Assembly: GCA_011319805.1 (NCBI GenBank)
Contig: SJRY01000053.1
Coordinates: 1-24,081, forward strand
Direction: 5' to 3'
DNA from: Macrocybe gigantea
Taxonomy: Eukaryota; Basidiomycota; Agaricomycetes; Agaricales; Callistosporiaceae
Length of the DNA stretch: 24,081 nt
Shown: piece after piece, positions 20,126 to 24,081 of the stretch
How positions within the stretch are numbered: the stretch's first letter is position 1
Layout: each line of letters opens with the position of its first letter
The notes under the pieces: model-generated
Seen by the model: only the letters and a program-made list of their open reading frames with translations
Database searches by the model: none
What the model was told of the DNA's origin: nothing
Made by a program: the position numbers and the translations under genes

Positions 20126-21706
20126 CTATGCTGCTGCGTATGCATGGCCAGAGCACAGAAAGTACAAAAAAAAGTTGATTGGCGCGACACGTGTTAGTGC
20201 TGCTGCAACAATTGGTTCTGCAACTAACAGCAATGCGTACAACGTTTCGATTCGCTGCGGAAAATGTAAGCGGTGTCTAGAGAAACAATTCACCCTGTAA
20301 CTCACTGGAACAGCTACTCCTCGTTCATGCGCCATCCTCACAACTTCACCAAAGATCACCTCTACCTCAATCGGCTGGCCCCTCTCCACGTCCAGCAACA
20401 TGCTGGGGATGTGTTTGCTGTCAGGCGCCACATGAAGCTTGCGTGTATTTTCGATCGTTAACTCCACCTGGGAAGACGGCAGGCCATCTGGTGAATCCGG
20501 AAAGCCAAAGCACGTCCTAGACGAACTTGACTCAACTTGTGATGTACCTGAAGGAAAATGCGGCACCTACCGAGCGTGACGAGTTCCTGCAGTATCGACT
20601 TTATCGCCGGGATCGTATACTCTTCGATGAGGTCCGCGGTGACCGGCGAAATATATGGTGTGTATGAGATCGAAGGATTTTTCGGCGGTCCACGGAATAA
20701 GGCCGGGAGCGTGTATCTGTTCCGACACTATGGTTACTCGGTGTCCAACAGAGACTGCACTGAGCCTCGATGACAAACCTTGTCAACGTAGAGAAAGATG
20801 AGAACGCGACATTCCAAAAGTTTTTTGCGAATTTCCTCCTTTGAATCTCTGGGACGATATCGATTGTGCTACCACCGGCTTCCAACACGCTTCCGATGCC
20901 TTTTAGGACTGCGTCTTCATCGGGTGTGTTCGCCGTCGTAGAAAAATCGTTATGCCTATATATTCCAATCGTCAATATGTCCTACTTGAGACTTTCAATT
21001 TTACCCATCATATGGAAGAAACACAGCATCAAACTCACAAAATGGTTGTGTTCCACTACGTTCGGCGCTAGCAAGTTCGTTCCGATCAACAATGCTGTCC
21101 CAAGCACTTTTGGTTCCCCTTTGCCCAGCCCTTTCAAGGCCAGATATAGATCTCTCTCCACATTCAGCCCATTTTGCACAATCACATAGGTCGGTTGAGC
21201 GAATTTTTCTGAATATGGCAGCGTCAAGAGAGGCTTCAGGATCTCGGGCGTCTTGATTCGCTCTGGCACGGCTTTGGTAGTCACAAAGACGTAATCGTAT
21301 GGCCGGTCCGCCGCCTCTGCCACCGACCTTACAACTGGAATCGAATATTATTAACGAATGAAAGAGCTCGGTCAAGACGGTCGACATGCGTCGGTAAGGT
21401 TTCCATCCTGGGATATCTCCATACTTTGCACTTTTAAAATGCACCCCTTGGCCTGACGAACACGCCCGGGAAAATTCAGAACAGCATTGAGATATGAAAA
21501 AAAAAACACCTTGGGCTCACCGGCAATGACATCGTAATTACTACGAGCGACAGCAGTCACCCGGGCGAGTCCGCTTCTCTGCAACACCAGCGAATCTGCG
21601 CAAGGCTTGACACAGAAGTTCGATTAACCAGATAAGGATTATCGCTCACATATCGCGCCCACAGCACCCAAACCACCAGGAGCACGTCCTTGGGCACAGC
21701 AGCCAT
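20126..21706 (-). CDS. Ketopantoate-reductase-family (ApbA/PanE) oxidoreductase
   Basis: This family reduces 2-dehydropantoate with NADPH in pantothenate synthesis; fungal members can have other substrates. Seen in order: DVLLV then a Rossmann GxGxxG loop (with one missing base, VGLGAVGAI), AAGLARVTAVARSNYDVIAG-like LARVTAVARSNYDVIAG, KSAKYGDIPGWKPYR, DYVFVTTKAVPE with the catalytic Lys, VIVQNGLNVERDLYL, VLGTALLIGTNLLAP, KNFWNVAFSSFSTLTR, and the C-terminal DGLPSSQVELTIENTRKLHV, SKHIPSMLLDVERGQPIEVE, VIFGEVVRMAHERGVAVP. GT/AG introns join most exons in phase. Three frame breaks occur: near 21670 (one G short), near 20665 (two C short) and near 20505 (one G short). One junction near 21385 needs a GCATGT donor. 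Without these the protein would be complete, so assembly error is as likely as decay. Confidence 0.78.
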
Positions 21707-21991
21707 GAATGAAAATCAAGAGCAGTGATAGTGGGCCAGGAAACACTTGTGCTGACAGTCGCTGACTGCCGAGCCGAAAGCGGTCCGGCCTCCGCACGTG
21801 ACCGCGACACTGTTCAAGAAATCCTCGCCGCGTCTCCGAGGTCCATGGGTTATTGGGCTTGCCTGTGAGTCACAACAATCCGACACACAGGATTACGAGC
21901 CATGTTGTTCCCCATCTGAGGAATTAAAGTCGTGCCATCTGCAATAGTGTACAAGTTCACAATCTGATGTACATAGCTCTTCAACTAAACT
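21707..21991. promoter_or_regulatory. Intergenic region with CACGTG element, promoter of the oxidoreductase
   Basis: These 285 bp separate the oxidoreductase start from the M20 gene's 3' end; both genes are on the minus strand. CACGTGAC lies at 21795-21802, about 90 bp before the oxidoreductase ATG. CACGTG is the core of bHLH-factor sites in fungi; a regulatory role is inferred. Nothing else is visible. Confidence 0.4.
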
Positions 21992-24081
21992 TCACGCATC
22001 CAACTCCCTGGCTTTCTTATCCTCTTCGAATGTTTCCTGAACCTAACATGGCATGATGCAAACACAGTCAATGCAGGGATCACCACAGACACTCCTGCGC
22101 TAACCTTCGCATAGAACTTGTCATCAATGACCACGCGGACCCCTGCAGCAGCTAGAGCTTTCGATACATCCAGACATGCATAGTGCGCCTCAATCGTCGT
22201 CGCCGATTTCGCGAATCCCCGGGTATGGTTCCCTCCGTCTTTGATTGTGGGTATAGCTGAAAGAATTAGAACATTGGCATGGGGCACCCGAACTCGATCA
22301 CGACGAAAAATCTGGCTCACCGAAGCCAGGGTGGAGTGATGGCAAAGCTGAGATCCGGGGTGAGAAAATGCGATACAGTCAGCAGAAACTCGAACAGACC
22401 GTAAGTGACGTTGCCCTGCCGGTCAGGTTTCAGTCAAGAAACAACCAAAAATGGCTGACGCTTTCACTTACGAAGTCCGTGGACGCGCTCTTAATACCCC
22501 ATTCATAGTCAATGGTTCCATATTTCTTAAGCACGATGTTGGCAACCTCATCACCTGTTTACAACGAGATGAAACGGCGAAGCTGTCGCATCCCACGAAA
22601 TCGGCCCACCTAGAGCGGTATTCTGGCGCAGATCGTCCGTGCCCACGTCAAAGGTGATTTTCACCTCGCAACCCGTCGCATGACCAGCGGCTCTGAATAC
22701 GACACATCTTCATCACAGTTTCCACAAAAACAAGCACCGAAAGACTTTACTCGAAGCAGGGAATTACTCGTTTGACAGTCATTTTCAACTCTGCACGAGT
22801 AGGAGCACGAACATAGCAACTAGGGCGTGAAGCGCATTTCAGTATCTATGCATGATTCTCAAAAAAAAAACCATACGTACATCATCTTGGCATAGTCGGG
22901 AATGACTGGTTTGGATTAGGAAGGATCACATCTATCGGTTGTTAGTTCCAGCTCACTGTTTGGTGCCCAGTCCCTTCCTTCAAAAATTCCGTGAACTCGA
23001 TGCGTGGGGAAAAGTTGCTGACGGAGGGCAGCGATGTTGTTGTATCCAAGCACAGCTGCATCCAACGCATTCTTTCCTTCCCAAGGAGATAATGCAGCAT
23101 GTGCACTGGCGATGTCGAACAAATCAGCAATTCCGCCATCACTTTGGTATGTAACTCACGTGTGTCCAAATATTCAATGGTAATGCGGTCTAATGCAAGG
23201 CAACTACTGAGGCTGACGGAGCCCACTGGACCGGGAGCCGGATGGCACCTTCGGGCACTGTTTCAGAAAACGACTTACACCGGAACGCCGACACCTACAT
23301 CAAACAAGCTGCCATGTCTTTATACGCGCCTTTCTCTAGCAAAATGACTTTTCCTGATCCTCCTTCCTCGGCTACATGGTGAGGGGCATATCAGAAGAAT
23401 TGAGATAGTGTAAGAAGCGGAGATGACTGGCCTGGGTACCGAGGACTTCAATCTTGCCAGATATATTGAATTTCTGAAAGACGGATTTGATGGCGCATGC
23501 TACAGCAACCCCTGTTTATAGACATTATTACGCTGCTCTGTTAAAGAAAAAGGTCGTCGTAACCCGAAATTGCAATCAAGTTATGGCCACAGGCGTGGCC
23601 GACTCCAGGCAATGCATCCATCTACCGAGATATGGGCGTCAGCGATCACCACTACGAGGAATGACATGATGGATATGCACTTCTGAGTTGATTCCAATCG
23701 TCCGCCCGCCTTGTCCGTGAGAGAACGTCGCTCGCCAGGCGGTTTCCAGATGGTAGTGTTTTGTTACGTCGAAGCCGTGTTTGATCATGAAAGCCGTGAG
23801 GACACCGTGCGCATACCTATGCGGGATGATTCGCTTCAGCACGCATAGGGTGAAGGGCAAGAAGTATGCTAACCGCTCTTCGAACTTGATTTCTGGGTGG
23901 CCTACACAGAAGAAAAAGAGGCATTATCAACATCGAGGACATCATGAATGCCAGTCTTCTCAGGCATGCAACGCACCATGAATATCAAGGCTCAGCTCAC
24001 GTAGCTCCTTGTCCAGCTCACTGATGGCAGTTTCGATGTGTTCCAAGATGTCCGGACGATAGATCTCGACCTCGTTTGGCC
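21992..24081 (-). CDS. M20-family amidohydrolase/dipeptidase, 5' truncated at window edge
   Basis: The start lies beyond the right end. Fourteen or so exons read: [75 protein letters not shown], then [18 protein letters not shown] with the metal-binding His, [40 protein letters not shown] with the catalytic Glu, [85 protein letters not shown], [20 protein letters not shown] and the end [10 protein letters not shown]. This is the M20 family of two-metal peptidases/amidohydrolases, close in plan to M20 domain-containing protein 2 (dipeptidase-like). Three defects occur: the TPAEE loop near 23440 (missing C or odd donor), a TAG just before the HPAPG exon near 23306, and one G short in YL(G)HT near 23172. 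A function in small-peptide hydrolysis is inferred. Confidence 0.8.

Noticed and set aside
22861..22870. A10 run as a possible mobile-element tail
   Set aside because: It is a short homopolymer inside an intron of the M20 gene, with no target-site duplication or element beside it.

Overview
The window is nuclear DNA of a filamentous basidiomycete, most likely an Agaricomycete. The evidence is gene density of about 1 gene per 2 kb, many introns of 45-75 nt with GT/AG ends, basidiomycete-type multi-exon P450s, a catalytic-type Argonaute, and a ubiquitin-eS31 fusion gene. I rebuilt exon structures by eye from reading frame, splice sites and family motifs, so single boundaries may be off by a few bases. 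There is no mobile element, rRNA, tRNA or CRISPR array that I can support.

Layout. 1-1719 (+): 3' part of a coiled-coil gene, probably the regulatory tail of a NIMA/NEK kinase, with many frame breaks. 2207-3101 (-): small multi-pass membrane protein resembling promethin/LDAF1 (lipid-droplet assembly). 3253-5301 (-): biotin-protein ligase. 5661-7086 (+): seven-TM receptor-like protein A. 7237-8190: two decayed pieces of P450 genes. 8467-10473 (-): complete cytochrome P450. 10929-12380 (+): seven-TM protein B, a paralogue of A with the same exon plan. 12764-15168 (+): second complete P450, of a different family. 15390-16118 (+): ubiquitin-ribosomal protein eS31. 16468-19987 (-): complete Argonaute, 12 exons, 937 codons. 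20126-21706 (-): ketopantoate-reductase-family oxidoreductase. 21992-24081 (-): M20 amidohydrolase, whose start lies beyond the window.

The accessory part is 5661-15168. Two related seven-TM proteins alternate with two P450s and with P450 debris. The outward-facing P450/7TM pair at 8467-12380 shares one 455-bp promoter region that contains a perfect inverted repeat. The 7TM proteins have a GPCR-like plan, including a cysteine at the start of TM3 and another in the second extracellular loop, but they belong to no family I can name. The surrounding genes are housekeeping genes (biotin ligase, ubiquitin/ribosome, RNA silencing, amidohydrolase).

A technical pattern matters to any reader. The central 14 kb (5661-19987) reads cleanly through about 50 exons. 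The conserved genes on both sides (kinase tail, promethin-like, biotin ligase, ketopantoate reductase, M20) contain single-base frame breaks, mostly one base short in a G, C or T run. Either the flanks carry uncorrected assembly indels or these copies are decaying. The sequence alone does not decide which.
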